Both the position numbers and the translations under genes were made by a program. 64,000 bases of DNA from Thermodesulfovibrionia bacterium (lineage in GTDB: Bacteria > Nitrospirota > Thermodesulfovibrionia > UBA6902), in the NCBI GenBank assembly GCA_030646035.1, contig JAUSMY010000058.1, positions 1 through 64,000 on the forward strand. Reading direction: 5' to 3'. Below, in pieces: positions 18,001-27,147 of this stretch; within the stretch, counting starts at the first letter, position 1, and each line of letters opens with the position of its first letter. The notes under the pieces are model-generated. The model was not told the origin of the DNA. It was given only the letters and a program-made list of their open reading frames with translations, and ran no database searches.

Positions 18001-19689
18001 ATGACAGATTCTTCTCCTGCGCTTAAGAAAAACGATTATCTTATCATCATAGCCCTGCTGAATTTCTTTGTTCTTTTAACCTTGTATCAATTCCGTGCTC
18101 TTGATGACAACAGGCTTGTAAGCTGGAACTGGATATTTGAAGGTGCAGATGTTCCGATGTTCTTCTTTTTGATCGTTATCGGGATAATGGCAGCTTTCTT
18201 TCTTTCAAGAATAACTTTTGTGGAGCGAGGTCATGGGCTTTTTCTTTTTTTATCATCGTTTCTGATAAGCATTTTATTTTTTGGAGAGCCTGAGGTGATC
18301 GTGGATGCCTCAAGATACTTTACCCAGGCAAAGCACATTGAGGTTTACGGGCTAAGGTATTTTATAGATGAGTGGGGAAGGGGCATTAAAGCATGGACAG
18401 ATCTGCCGGTTGTGCCCATGTTTTACGGGCTGATCTTTAAACTTTTCGGGGAATCAAGGCTCTATATGCAGATCTTTACGTCGCTGCTGTTTTCCTCGAC
18501 CATCCTGCTTACCTATAAGATCGGAAAAGCACTCTGGGATAAAGAGACCGGATTTATTGCCGGAGCGTTGCTTCTGGGTATTCCTTATATCTATACACAG
18601 GTGCCGCTCATGCTGGTTGATATCCCGGCTATGTTCTTCCTTTCTTTATCAGTATTTACTTTTATCAGGGCATTAGAAAGAGGGGGGATATGGCCCGTTC
18701 TTGCATCAATTTCATTCTTCCTCTCCTTTTATTCAAAATATTCGATATGGCTTATGCTTTCCATTAACGGCGTTATATTCCTTGTTTTTCTGCTACAGCG
18801 CCCTGAAAAAAGAAATCCGATATTAAAAAAGGGTGCTGCATTTGCTGTTATTGCCGGAATTTTGATAGTGACCGTATTCCTGTATAAATATGCTCTCTTT
18901 TCCGGGCAGATCAGGTTGTTACAGGAGTACCAGGGACCCGGACTGAGGCGATGGGGAGAGAGCTATCTTTCAACATTTCTATTTCAGATCCATCCTGTTA
19001 TATCTATTGCCGCATTATATTCTCTGATCGCGGCTTTAAGAAGAAAGGACTTAAAATATTTAATAGTTTTATGGCTTGTAGTGATTATTTTTGTACTGCA
19101 AATAAACAGGATACGCTATACATTGCCGGCCTTCCCTATGCTTGCCCTTATGGCGTCTTATGGGCTGCGGGAGATAAGAGAGAAGGAGGTCAGGCGCTTT
19201 CTTGTCTCCTGTGCGGTTTTGTCTTCACTTATTCTGTCAATCTTTTTCTATCTTCCTTTTCTAAGCAGGATGAGTGCTGTGAACCTTAAAGATGCAGGCT
19301 TATTTCTGGATTCCTCCGGCATTGAAGAGGCGGAGGTAATAACAATTACATCTGAAGACAATGTCATAAACTCAGCTGTCTCGGTTCCTTTGCTTGATAT
19401 CTTCACGCATAAGAAGCTGGTTTTTAAGTATGTGCCAGAGGATATATCTGTAGACGCAATCAAGGAGTCATCACTAAGATTTACATGGGAATACTCAAAT
19501 CCGGGGTATTACTATAATGAATCTGAATATACTAACGTTGCCCCAATGCTGGTCATTATCTCAAGTGAATCCGGCCAGGTGATGCCGGATTATATTCTAT
19601 CCAGGACTGAAGGCCGCTCACTGATCAGGACATTTGAGAGATCAACCGGGATCTTCAGCTATAATACTGAAGTGAAAGTTTATCAATAA
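18001..19689 (+). CDS. GT39-like membrane glycosyltransferase
   Basis: 562 residues with about ten to twelve hydrophobic segments between about 12 and 420, then a soluble C-terminal part. The order is that of ArnT/PMT-type (GT39, GT-C fold) proteins: an early acidic loop (EPEVIVDASRYFTQAKHIEVYG), a DLPVVPMFYGLIFKLFG segment and KIGKALWDKETGFIAGALL. Such enzymes move sugars from polyprenyl-phosphate donors to lipids or proteins on the outer face of the membrane. It begins 16 bases after a terminator with no obvious Shine-Dalgarno, and interrupts the sulfur locus. Substrate unknown. Confidence 0.8.
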   Translation: MTDSSPALKKNDYLIIIALLNFFVLLTLYQFRALDDNRLVSWNWIFEGADVPMFFFLIVIGIMAAFFLSRITFVERGHGLFLFLSSFLISILFFGEPEVIVDASRYFTQAKHIEVYGLRYFIDEWGRGIKAWTDLPVVPMFYGLIFKLFGESRLYMQIFTSLLFSSTILLTYKIGKALWDKETGFIAGALLLGIPYIYTQVPLMLVDIPAMFFLSLSVFTFIRALERGGIWPVLASISFFLSFYSKYSIWLMLSINGVIFLVFLLQRPEKRNPILKKGAAFAVIAGILIVTVFLYKYALFSGQIRLLQEYQGPGLRRWGESYLSTFLFQIHPVISIAALYSLIAALRRKDLKYLIVLWLVVIIFVLQINRIRYTLPAFPMLALMASYGLREIREKEVRRFLVSCAVLSSLILSIFFYLPFLSRMSAVNLKDAGLFLDSSGIEEAEVITITSEDNVINSAVSVPLLDIFTHKKLVFKYVPEDISVDAIKESSLRFTWEYSNPGYYYNESEYTNVAPMLVIISSESGQVMPDYILSRTEGRSLIRTFERSTGIFSYNTEVKVYQ

Positions 19690-19861
19690 GACAACGAGGA
19701 TTACAGCATCGCCTCTTGTGAAAATATATTTTATTTGCCCGGCACAACAAACAAATAAAGACTGATAATTATACAATTAGTTTTTATTATTGGACTAAAG
19801 GAATTGCCTGGATTAATATTATCTGTTTTCTATATAATAACTAAATTGATTTTTATACGAT

Positions 19862-19875
19862 ATTGATCCATCAAT
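19862..19875. promoter_or_regulatory. Short inverted repeat upstream of the YeeE gene
   Basis: Arms ATTGAT and ATCAAT with a 2-base centre, about 61 bases before the GTG start. The half-sites resemble Crp/FNR half-sites, but the spacing is two bases instead of the usual four, so binding by that family is doubtful. The 247-base region before the gene is AT-rich and otherwise shows nothing definite. Confidence 0.2.
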
Positions 19876-19936
19876 CTTTTTTAATATAGTTTTTCCCTTA
19901 ATCACAAAAACTTTTTAAAAGGAGGTTTACACACCT

Positions 19937-21379
19937 GTGGAAAATATTGAAAAGAGAAATAGGTTTTGGGCTTTTGCTGTCACAGGCATCCTGGTACTGA
20001 TTAGCCTGTTGTACTACAAGGTAAATGTTTACTACATTTACCTGACAGTATACATCTGGTTTGGATTCACTTACGGGATGATGCTGCAGTACGGCAGGTT
20101 CTGCATGGCTTCGGCTTCAAGGGATCTTTTTGCTGCCGGAGTGCCGCGAATGGCTGTAGGTATCCTTATAGCGCTTATCTTTTTCAGCCTTGTAAGCGTT
20201 GTTTTGGCCGCAACAAATATGAGTACCTTTCATGCCGGGCCTATAGGAGCGCATGAATTGATAGGCGGCATTATCTTTGGAGTAGGGATGGTCCTTGCAG
20301 GAGGCTGCGCATCAGGTTCTTTGTATAAGATAGGTGAGGGCAACGGCACATCCGTCCTTTCTATTTTGGGCATATCTTTTGGCCAGGCTATATTTGTTGA
20401 TGTCGGCGGTGTTTTCAACAAGCTCCTTCCCCAGTCATGGATCGATTCTGCTCAGGCTACAACCTGGGTGCCGAAGGACAAGATCACCTCATGGTTTGAT
20501 CACTATTTTCTCGGCAATATAGTTCATAAACCGAAAATAATCCTTTCAGATACCGGAGCATTTTCTTCGATCAGCGGGGATGTTGCAAGGAATTTTCTTG
20601 CCAACTCACTCATAAACACGATCATCCCTGCCATTCTGCTTTTAGTGGTCATATATGTTTTCTATATGCGTAAGGGTTTCTTAAAGAAGAGGCAGAAGGA
20701 GTTAAAGAAGGCAGGAAAGGATGAAAAGACCGGATTAGGTGATGACATCTCAGGGATTTGGACTATGATAACCGCTTCTCAAAGGACGACCCTTATGGGA
20801 ATTCTCATCGGCATAACTGCGGGCATCCATATCCTTGCAATGAAAGGCATGCAGAACAAGTTTGGCATATCAAACTTTGGCGAACTCCTTATAAGGATGG
20901 GATATACCAATGATGTTTCTACAATGGGCAAGGTCTTTGACCCTGGGTACTGGTATATAACCACACAGGAAGCCCAATTTGCTGGCTGGATAATGGAGAA
21001 GGTCGGTTGGAATGTCCGTGATGATGTCTTCTTCGGTGTTATGAACGGGCTTCCTGAGTTATGGCGTAATCCCGCACTCTGGATGTCATTGGGAATTATA
21101 TTCGGGGCCTGTGTTATGGCGCTTTTAAACAGAGAATTCAAGTTCAAGCTTCCAAAGGGTGAACTCATTGTATGGGGACTAGGCGGCGGGCTTCTTATGG
21201 GAGTAGGCGCACGTGTTGCCCTTGGATGTAACATCGGGGCATTCTTTATCAGGGTTGCAGGCGGCGATCCGGGCGGATGGCTTTTCGGTATTGGCATGGT
21301 TCTCGGCGGCTGGTGCGGTGTTCAGTTCTTTAACTGGTGGACAGACAGAAAGATGGCAAAAGAGATGGCAGCTTTTTAA
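19937..21379 (+). CDS. YeeE/YedE-family sulfur transporter
   Basis: 480 residues, polytopic, with hydrophobic segments throughout. Three conserved Cys positions of the family are visible: MLQYGRFCMASASRDLF (N-terminal half), LAGGCASGSLYKIGEG, and VALGCNIGAFF (C-terminal half). These match the thiosulfate-conducting path described for TsuA (YeeE), where substrate passes by contact with cysteines. The length is greater than E. coli YeeE because of a charged cytoplasmic loop (about 240-265). The start is GTG, with AGGAGG 11 bases upstream. A TusA gene follows 31 bases later, the same pairing as yeeE-yeeD (TsuA-TsuB). It probably imports thiosulfate or a related sulfur compound. Confidence 0.92.
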   Translation: MENIEKRNRFWAFAVTGILVLISLLYYKVNVYYIYLTVYIWFGFTYGMMLQYGRFCMASASRDLFAAGVPRMAVGILIALIFFSLVSVVLAATNMSTFHAGPIGAHELIGGIIFGVGMVLAGGCASGSLYKIGEGNGTSVLSILGISFGQAIFVDVGGVFNKLLPQSWIDSAQATTWVPKDKITSWFDHYFLGNIVHKPKIILSDTGAFSSISGDVARNFLANSLINTIIPAILLLVVIYVFYMRKGFLKKRQKELKKAGKDEKTGLGDDISGIWTMITASQRTTLMGILIGITAGIHILAMKGMQNKFGISNFGELLIRMGYTNDVSTMGKVFDPGYWYITTQEAQFAGWIMEKVGWNVRDDVFFGVMNGLPELWRNPALWMSLGIIFGACVMALLNREFKFKLPKGELIVWGLGGGLLMGVGARVALGCNIGAFFIRVAGGDPGGWLFGIGMVLGGWCGVQFFNWWTDRKMAKEMAAF

Positions 21380-21410
21380 ACAATAAAATAATTTAAGGAG
21401 GAAATTTGTA

Positions 21411-21662
21411 ATGGCGATGAAATTTGAAAAAATCAGTGACGGCAGGTATATGCTGGATGTATGCGGGTATGTATGTCCGCATCCGCAAATCTATACCAAG
21501 AAATCTATTGAGAAGATAGAAACAGGCGATATCCTTGAACTGGTCTTTGACAACCCGTCATCCGGTGAAACAATAATCCAGATGTGCGATCAGGCCGGCC
21601 ATGATATCCTTGAGAGGAAAGAAGAAGGCGGCAAGCTGATTTACGTAATTGAAAAAGGTTAA
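21411..21662 (+). CDS. TusA-family protein paired with YeeE
   Basis: 83 residues. The motif LDVCGYVCPHPQIYTKKSI gives C18 and the CPxP cysteine C22. A strong AAGGAGG precedes the start. It is encoded 31 bases after the YeeE transporter, which matches the TsuA-TsuB relationship, where the TusA-like protein takes up sulfur on the cytoplasmic face. It differs from the first TusA of the window (14592-14819) in the residues around the motif, so the two probably serve different partners. Confidence 0.9.
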   Translation: MAMKFEKISDGRYMLDVCGYVCPHPQIYTKKSIEKIETGDILELVFDNPSSGETIIQMCDQAGHDILERKEEGGKLIYVIEKG

Positions 21663-21689
21663 AAATAGAAGGTTATAGGAGGGCCTGTA

Positions 21690-22007
21690 ATGAAGAACAG
21701 TTTGTGGATAATAATATTGATTGTTGTTGCAATCCTTGCTTTTCTGGTTGGGTACAGTTTGGCGCCTAATGATGCAGGAACCGGCGGCAGTCCAACAGCT
21801 CAGTCAGGCGGCTATGGAGGAGGTCATCCGGCAGGAGGATACGGAACAGGCGGTCAGGGTGGGGCTCCAGCAGGCGGTTATGGTACACCGGCAGGTGGAT
21901 ATGGGACTCCGGGCGGTCATCCGGCAGGTGGTTATGGCACACCGGCAGGTGGATATGGAACTCCGACGGGTGGTCAAGGTAAACCAGCAGGCGGTTACGG
22001 ACACTAA
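21690..22007 (+). CDS. Gly-rich repeat protein with one membrane anchor
   Basis: 105 residues. A single N-terminal transmembrane helix (about 4-24, SLWIIILIVVAILAFLVGYSL) is followed by about 80 residues made almost only of Gly, Tyr, Pro, Ala and Thr, with the unit PAGGYGT repeated about six times and HPAGGYGT variants. No cysteine. GGAGGG lies eight bases before the ATG. It is 27 bases after the TusA gene and ends at a terminator, so it is co-transcribed with the YeeE-TusA pair. Function unknown. The low-complexity tail would be disordered and could face the periplasm or the cytoplasm. Confidence 0.8.
   Translation: MKNSLWIIILIVVAILAFLVGYSLAPNDAGTGGSPTAQSGGYGGGHPAGGYGTGGQGGAPAGGYGTPAGGYGTPGGHPAGGYGTPAGGYGTPTGGQGKPAGGYGH
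21826..22003 (+). repeat. Short tandem DNA repeats inside the Gly-rich gene
   Basis: Near-identical units around GCAGG(T/C)GG(T/A)TATGG recur roughly every 24-30 bases and encode the PAGGYGT units. The copies differ at third positions, so the repeat is kept mainly at protein level, though recent duplications are also possible. Confidence 0.75.
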
Positions 22008-22041
22008 GAAGTTAGTTGTTTTCTTAAATTATGATGCACTG

Positions 22042-22087
22042 ATGCCAGAAAGGCTGCATATTTTGAGTGGTCTTTCTGGCATTTTTT
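22042..22087 (+). terminator. Rho-independent terminator after the YeeE-TusA unit
   Basis: An 11-bp stem, ATGCCAGAAAG and CTTTCTGGCAT, with a 19-base loop is followed by a T run. It ends 14 bases before the next start codon. Confidence 0.85.
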
Positions 22088-22100
22088 ATTGTAAATAATA

Positions 22101-23489
22101 ATGAATATTAATTCTAACTTCACTAAAAGCGGGATGAAAGATGCTGTGATTTTGGGCGGGGGGCTTGCCGGCCTTTCAGCTGCTCATACCCTTTCAGTCG
22201 CAGGAAAAGACCTCATAGTTATTGAAAGCGACGCCACAGTTGGCGGGCTTTCAAAGACAATCATTCATAATGATTTCAGGTTCGATCTCGGCGGACACAG
22301 GTTTATAACCAAGAATAAAAAGATAGAGCAGTATGTCAAAGGGCTTTTGGACCAGGAATCGCTTGCCGTATCACGAAAAAGCAAGATATATATGCGTGGC
22401 ATGTTCTTTGATTATCCCCTAAAGCCCTCAAACTCTATCTTTGGATTAGGCATCCCAACAACCGCTAAAATCCTCTTTGACTATATAAAAGAGAAGGTCA
22501 AAGGCATTTTCATAACACCTGTGAATATCTCTCTTGAGGACTGGGTTGTCAACAACTTCGGCCGCACGATGTTCAACCTTTACTTCAAGGATTACAGCGA
22601 GAAGGTTTGGGGAATCGACTGCAGCAGGATCAGCGAGGAGTGGGTCTCTCAGAGGATCAGGGGCCTCTCGCTCTGGGTCGCCATAAAGAACGCCTTCTTT
22701 AAATTCAGCGGCAAGGATGTTCCCACCCTTGCCAGTAATTTCATCTACCCTTCTCATGGGATAGGGTATCTATCAGACAGGCTCAAAGAGGAGATAGAAA
22801 AGTCCAACTCCGTCATGACCGGCACAAAGGTCACACAGATCATTCATAAGGATTTTACCGTGATCAGCGCTATCGCGAAGAATTGTGATAATATCCATGA
22901 GATTGAAGCCAGGGAGTTTGTATCAAGTATTCCTGTGACCAGCCTTGTTCAGATGTTAAGCCCTGCTCCTCCGGATGATGTGCTTGAGGCTGCTTCAAGC
23001 CTCAAATACAGGGACCTTGTTCTTGTAACAGTCATGGTTGACCGCGAGAAGCTGACCGATCTTACATGGATATATATTCCTGAGAAGGATTTTTCCCTTG
23101 GAAGGATACATGAGCCCAAAAACTGGAGTCCTGAGATGGCGCCCGAAGGAAAGACACACTTTGTATGTGAGTACTTCTGTTTTGAAGGCGATGACATCTG
23201 GAATACAGATGATAAGGAACTCACTTCTATCACAGTCAAACAGCTTGTCAGGCTCGGTTTCATACAGGAGTCGGAAGTTATAGACAGCTGCGTTGTCAGG
23301 GTGCCGAAGACATATCCGCTTTTTGAGGTCGGGTATGAGAAGCATTACAAAAAGCTGATCGATTATCTGGACAACTTCAAGAACCTTCATATCACAGGCA
23401 GGAACGGGAAGTTCAGGTACTACAATATGGATCATACGATGGAGTCTGGTATAGATGTCGCTGAGAGGATGATCGGCAAAGCCCTGTAG
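22101..23489 (+). CDS. FAD/NAD(P)-dependent amine-oxidase-like oxidoreductase
   Basis: 462 residues. The FAD-binding motif ILGGGLAGLSAAHTL (about 17-31) is followed by VIESDATVGGLSKT and DLGGHRFIT, the pattern shared by UDP-galactopyranose mutase-like and protoporphyrinogen-oxidase-like proteins. The C-terminus (GRNGKFRYYNMDHTMESG) also fits the UDP-galactopyranose mutase-like group that sits in polysaccharide loci. Substrate not assignable. The start at ATG 22101 lacks a clear Shine-Dalgarno; ATG 22134 is a possible alternative that begins just before the FAD motif. Confidence 0.75.
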   Translation: MNINSNFTKSGMKDAVILGGGLAGLSAAHTLSVAGKDLIVIESDATVGGLSKTIIHNDFRFDLGGHRFITKNKKIEQYVKGLLDQESLAVSRKSKIYMRGMFFDYPLKPSNSIFGLGIPTTAKILFDYIKEKVKGIFITPVNISLEDWVVNNFGRTMFNLYFKDYSEKVWGIDCSRISEEWVSQRIRGLSLWVAIKNAFFKFSGKDVPTLASNFIYPSHGIGYLSDRLKEEIEKSNSVMTGTKVTQIIHKDFTVISAIAKNCDNIHEIEAREFVSSIPVTSLVQMLSPAPPDDVLEAASSLKYRDLVLVTVMVDREKLTDLTWIYIPEKDFSLGRIHEPKNWSPEMAPEGKTHFVCEYFCFEGDDIWNTDDKELTSITVKQLVRLGFIQESEVIDSCVVRVPKTYPLFEVGYEKHYKKLIDYLDNFKNLHITGRNGKFRYYNMDHTMESGIDVAERMIGKAL

Positions 23490-23569
23490 ATCTGTTCTAC
23501 TGCAATCGCTTCACCTTCTGAAATAAAATCTTACTGCATGCATTGAAGCGGGTCGTATATAATACTGAA

Positions 23570-25039
23570 ATGGCAAAAGTGACTGCGGGCAACAAAATGA
23601 AATGCGCTTTGATAATCCCTTCCTGGGTTCCTGAGGATATCTTCTCATCAAAGACCGCCGGCTCACAGATAAACTATTGGCAGCCTCTTGGAACGCTTTA
23701 TGTCGCTTCTTCCCTCATGAAGGCGGGGCATGAGGTCAGGTTCCTGAACGGCGCATTCATGACCCACAGTGAGATACTCAAAGAACTGCATGATTTTCAG
23801 CCTGATGTTGCCGGGATCTACTCTACCGCTTTCGGATGGAAGAAGGCAGTTCACGCTGCATCTCAGATAAAGATGCTGCTGAAGGATATCTTTATAACTG
23901 TCGGAGGTCCTTACCCGATAGCGATGCAGGAGAAATGTCTTGAAGATCTAAGGAACATTGACGCTGTTATCACAGGCGAGGGCGAGTTGACAATGGTTGA
24001 GATGCTGCAAAGGCTGTCTGAAGGTAAAAACCTTGAAGGCGTTCTTGGGGTTATTTACCGTGAAGGGGATAAGATAGTAAAAAATCCTCCGCGGCCTTTG
24101 ATAACAGACCTTGATTCACTTCCTTTCCCGGCAAGAGAACTGCTTGGTGATGACAAGGACTATATACCGCCGCCTGCGACTTATAAAAGAAAACCGGTGG
24201 CTGTTATCATAACCGCAAGGGGCTGCAACAGGAGATGCCTCTTCTGCTTTCAGATAGACAAGACGAGGAAGAGCGGCATTCGTTTTCGCAGTGTCGAGAA
24301 TGTATTGGAAGAGATAGAGCTATGTATCAAACAGGGATACAGGGAGATAAAGTTCATAGACGACACCCTTGCCGCTGACTATGACAGGGCGATGAAGCTT
24401 GCAGGAGAGATAAAAAAGCGCGGACTTGATTTTGCCTGGTTTGCTTCCGCATGTGTGAATCAGGTTGATAAGCCGCTATTGCAGGCGTTCAAAGACGCCG
24501 GATGCTGGGCGATATTATTCGGCGCTGAAAGCGGGGTGCAGAAGGATCTTAATGCGATAAAAAAGGGGATAACGCTTGAGCAGACGCGCAAGGCTGTAAA
24601 AGCGGCAAAAGAGGTGGGGTTAACGGTTCATACCCCGTTTCTTTTCGGTATTCCGGGACAGACATACGAAGACGGCCTGAAGAGCATTGAGTTTGCATGC
24701 GAGCTGGATCCTGAGATAGCCAGCTTTCACGCTATCACACCTTTCCCAGGCTCTGAGCTTTATGATAATCTTGAGAAATACGGCACCATGTCCGACGACC
24801 TGAGAGACTTTACTTATCAGGGAGCGGCTTTTGTGCCTTACAGCATGACAAGGGATGAGATATCAGAGCTGAGGCAGCTTGCATATAAGAGATTCTATTC
24901 GCGGCCGGGGTATGTTGTAAAGAGGTTGTTGAAGTTCAGGAGCATAAATGATATAAAGGCTGCTTTTCAAGGTGTAAAGAGCCTCTTCTGGATATGGGCA
25001 GAAAGAGGGATTTTCAGCAGCAGAAAGAGCATAACCTGA
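23570..25039 (+). CDS. B12-binding-domain radical SAM protein
   Basis: About 489 residues from ATG 23570. An N-terminal cobalamin-binding-like domain (about 20-150, with PLGTLYVASSLMKAGHEVRFL) lacks the full DxHxxG motif. The radical SAM core has the cluster motif RGCNRRCLFCFQ (C-x3-C-x2-C), and GAESGVQKDLNAIKKG is typical of BchE/P-methyltransferase-like members. Neither 23570 nor 23597 has a good ribosome site; a TTG at 23543 is also in frame. A TATAAT at 23558-23563 lies just before 23570. Neighbours suggest lipid or glycan modification; the reaction is unknown. Confidence 0.8.
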   Translation: MAKVTAGNKMKCALIIPSWVPEDIFSSKTAGSQINYWQPLGTLYVASSLMKAGHEVRFLNGAFMTHSEILKELHDFQPDVAGIYSTAFGWKKAVHAASQIKMLLKDIFITVGGPYPIAMQEKCLEDLRNIDAVITGEGELTMVEMLQRLSEGKNLEGVLGVIYREGDKIVKNPPRPLITDLDSLPFPARELLGDDKDYIPPPATYKRKPVAVIITARGCNRRCLFCFQIDKTRKSGIRFRSVENVLEEIELCIKQGYREIKFIDDTLAADYDRAMKLAGEIKKRGLDFAWFASACVNQVDKPLLQAFKDAGCWAILFGAESGVQKDLNAIKKGITLEQTRKAVKAAKEVGLTVHTPFLFGIPGQTYEDGLKSIEFACELDPEIASFHAITPFPGSELYDNLEKYGTMSDDLRDFTYQGAAFVPYSMTRDEISELRQLAYKRFYSRPGYVVKRLLKFRSINDIKAAFQGVKSLFWIWAERGIFSSRKSIT

Positions 25040-27147
25040 AGATGCGGAATAAGGGAACTGATAATAACAGCGATATTGCTTCTGTTAAAGGGAAAGGCCT
25101 TTCTCGAAACCTTATCATTATTACCTCGGCATTGATCGTTGCTGCTGTGGTCTTCCTTGTATTTCTCCCCACTCTTAAGAACGAGTTTCTTTTGTGGGAT
25201 GATGACAAGCTGGTTACTGATAATGTTTATATCCGTTCAATTGACCTTAAAATGGTCAACTGGGTATTCACTCATCTTGGACTGACCACCTGGCATCCGA
25301 TAACATTCATCTCATTTGCGCTGGATCATGCGATATGGGGTCTTGATCCAAAGGGCTTTCACCTGACAAACAATATCTTTCATTCTTTGAATGCCCTTCT
25401 GGTCTTCCTTATAGTCTTCCGTCTTGTCGAGTATGCTGTGCCAAATATAAAGGGTGGGGTTGTCAGTGAAATGGCTGTTGTATCAGGTGTTGTGACCGCC
25501 CTGCTTTTCGGGGTGCATCCGCTGCGTGTCGAGTCGGTCGCATGGGTGACCGAAAGAAAGGATGTTTTATATGCCTTTTTCTATCTATTGAGCATTCTTG
25601 CATATCTCAAATACGTTTCGTCGAAAAACAGGAGCTTAGGTTCTTATCTCCTTTCACTCCTGTTTTTTATTATGTCTCTTATGAGTAAACCAATGGCAGT
25701 AACATTGCCTGCAGTGCTGCTTCTGCTGGATTACTATCCGTTAAGAAGGATCCATGCAGGAATGAGAATGGAGAGGATAAAGGCAGTTGTGATAGATAAG
25801 ATCCCGTTCTTTTTGTTTTCTGCAGTAATATCTTTTGTGACGCTTTCGATGGATCACCCTGCCGAAGCTGCGGTCAAAATGGCAAAATACACTTTTATGG
25901 AGCGTATATATATGTCGCTGCACAGCTACATATTCTTTCTTTACAAGATGGTTCTGCCGGTCGTTATTGCGCCGTTTCCTATCATTACCAGCAGTCCGGA
26001 AAATGCGCTGTTGTTGTTAATCGGAGCGCTTGTGCTCTTTCTTGCTATCACCACTCTCTGCTTGTATTTATTAAGCAGGAGCAGGGTATATTTAATTGCC
26101 TGGCTCTTTTACATTATAACGCTTCTGCCTGTGGCAAACATATTTCGTTTTAACGGGGGCTTTTCGCGTTTTACATACCTTCCAAGCCTCGGCCCGCTTC
26201 TTCTTGTAGGTCTATTTTCAGGAAGTCTATATACGGGGGCATCAAAAAAGTCGCTAAAGGCATTGGTCCTTATATCTGCTTTTTCGATAACCCTGTTGTA
26301 TGCAAGCAAGACGGTCAGCCAGATAGCCATATGGAAGGATACCATAAGGCTGTGGAGCTATCAGCTGGAGATTTTCCCCGGCCGTTTGCCCGAGGTATAT
26401 AACAACCGCGGTATGGCATACAGAATGGAAGGTCAGCTCGAAGAGGCCTTGGGCGACTACAATAAGGCCATAGAGATCTCCGAAAAGAAGGAAAAAACAT
26501 ACAATAACCGCGGGATCGTGTATGAGATGATGGGAAGGTATGAAGAGGCGATAGCTGATTACAATACAGCAATAATTATTGCCCCGGGATATGTTAAGGC
26601 ATACATAAACCGTGGCGACTGCTATGCAAAGCTGGGGAAGATGCAGGAGGCGCTGAGAGACCTTACGAAAGCGATAGAGCTTGACCCTGTGTATATCAAC
26701 GGCTACCAAAAGAGGGCCGGCGTCCACGCGGCGCTGGGCAACACAGAGCTGGCTCTTGAGGATTACGCATCCTACTTAAGCATCTACCCTCTTGAACCTG
26801 ATATATACTTTAGCCGGGGAAGCTTATACATGTATGAGGGCATGTTTGATGATGCCGTAAAGGACTTCAGCAAGGCGATAGAGCTGAAGCCCGGCTTTCT
26901 TGAGGCATACGGCAACCGCGGGACTTCATATATGAACTTGACTAATTATTCTAAGGCTATAGAAGATTTCAGTATGGTTATCAAGCTTGCCCCTCAATCA
27001 GATATAGCATATATAAGCCGTGGGGTTGTTTATCTGTATATGGGGAATCCTGACTTGGCAGAAAAGGATTTTATTAAAGCATCCGGGCTTGGCAATAAAG
27101 AAGCAGATAAGTATTTAAGGGAGATAAGGCCTGAAAGCCGCAAGTAA
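24994..27147 (+). CDS. Membrane protein with C-terminal TPR repeats (paralogue 1)
   Basis: 717 residues. A polytopic N-terminal part (about 38-450) has the pattern FLWDDDKLVTDN, a conserved TTWHPITFISFALDHAIWGL and HPLRVESVAWVTERKDVLYAFFYLLS, seen in GT-C-like proteins fused to TPRs (related to TMTC/O-mannosyltransferase architectures). Seven or so TPRs (about 460-705) follow, each with an NRG-xY signature. It overlaps the radical SAM gene by 46 bases if ATG 24994 is used; ATG 25042, just after that gene's stop, is equally possible. The next gene is a close paralogue, starting at the last base of this one. Confidence 0.8.
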   Translation: MGRKRDFQQQKEHNLKMRNKGTDNNSDIASVKGKGLSRNLIIITSALIVAAVVFLVFLPTLKNEFLLWDDDKLVTDNVYIRSIDLKMVNWVFTHLGLTTWHPITFISFALDHAIWGLDPKGFHLTNNIFHSLNALLVFLIVFRLVEYAVPNIKGGVVSEMAVVSGVVTALLFGVHPLRVESVAWVTERKDVLYAFFYLLSILAYLKYVSSKNRSLGSYLLSLLFFIMSLMSKPMAVTLPAVLLLLDYYPLRRIHAGMRMERIKAVVIDKIPFFLFSAVISFVTLSMDHPAEAAVKMAKYTFMERIYMSLHSYIFFLYKMVLPVVIAPFPIITSSPENALLLLIGALVLFLAITTLCLYLLSRSRVYLIAWLFYIITLLPVANIFRFNGGFSRFTYLPSLGPLLLVGLFSGSLYTGASKKSLKALVLISAFSITLLYASKTVSQIAIWKDTIRLWSYQLEIFPGRLPEVYNNRGMAYRMEGQLEEALGDYNKAIEISEKKEKTYNNRGIVYEMMGRYEEAIADYNTAIIIAPGYVKAYINRGDCYAKLGKMQEALRDLTKAIELDPVYINGYQKRAGVHAALGNTELALEDYASYLSIYPLEPDIYFSRGSLYMYEGMFDDAVKDFSKAIELKPGFLEAYGNRGTSYMNLTNYSKAIEDFSMVIKLAPQSDIAYISRGVVYLYMGNPDLAEKDFIKASGLGNKEADKYLREIRPESRK

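Noticed and set aside
20779-21297. 172-codon minus-strand frame in the YeeE gene
   Set aside because: Antisense to hydrophobic helices; no start site or family signal.
21826-22003. CRISPR-like repeats
   Set aside because: Units are short, imperfect, without spacers, and encode the PAGGYGT repeat of an ORF.
23543-23569. Promoter plus TTG start of the B12-radical SAM gene
   Set aside because: TATAAT at 23558-23563 lies too close to the start codons and has no well-spaced -35; the TTG at 23543 has no ribosome site.
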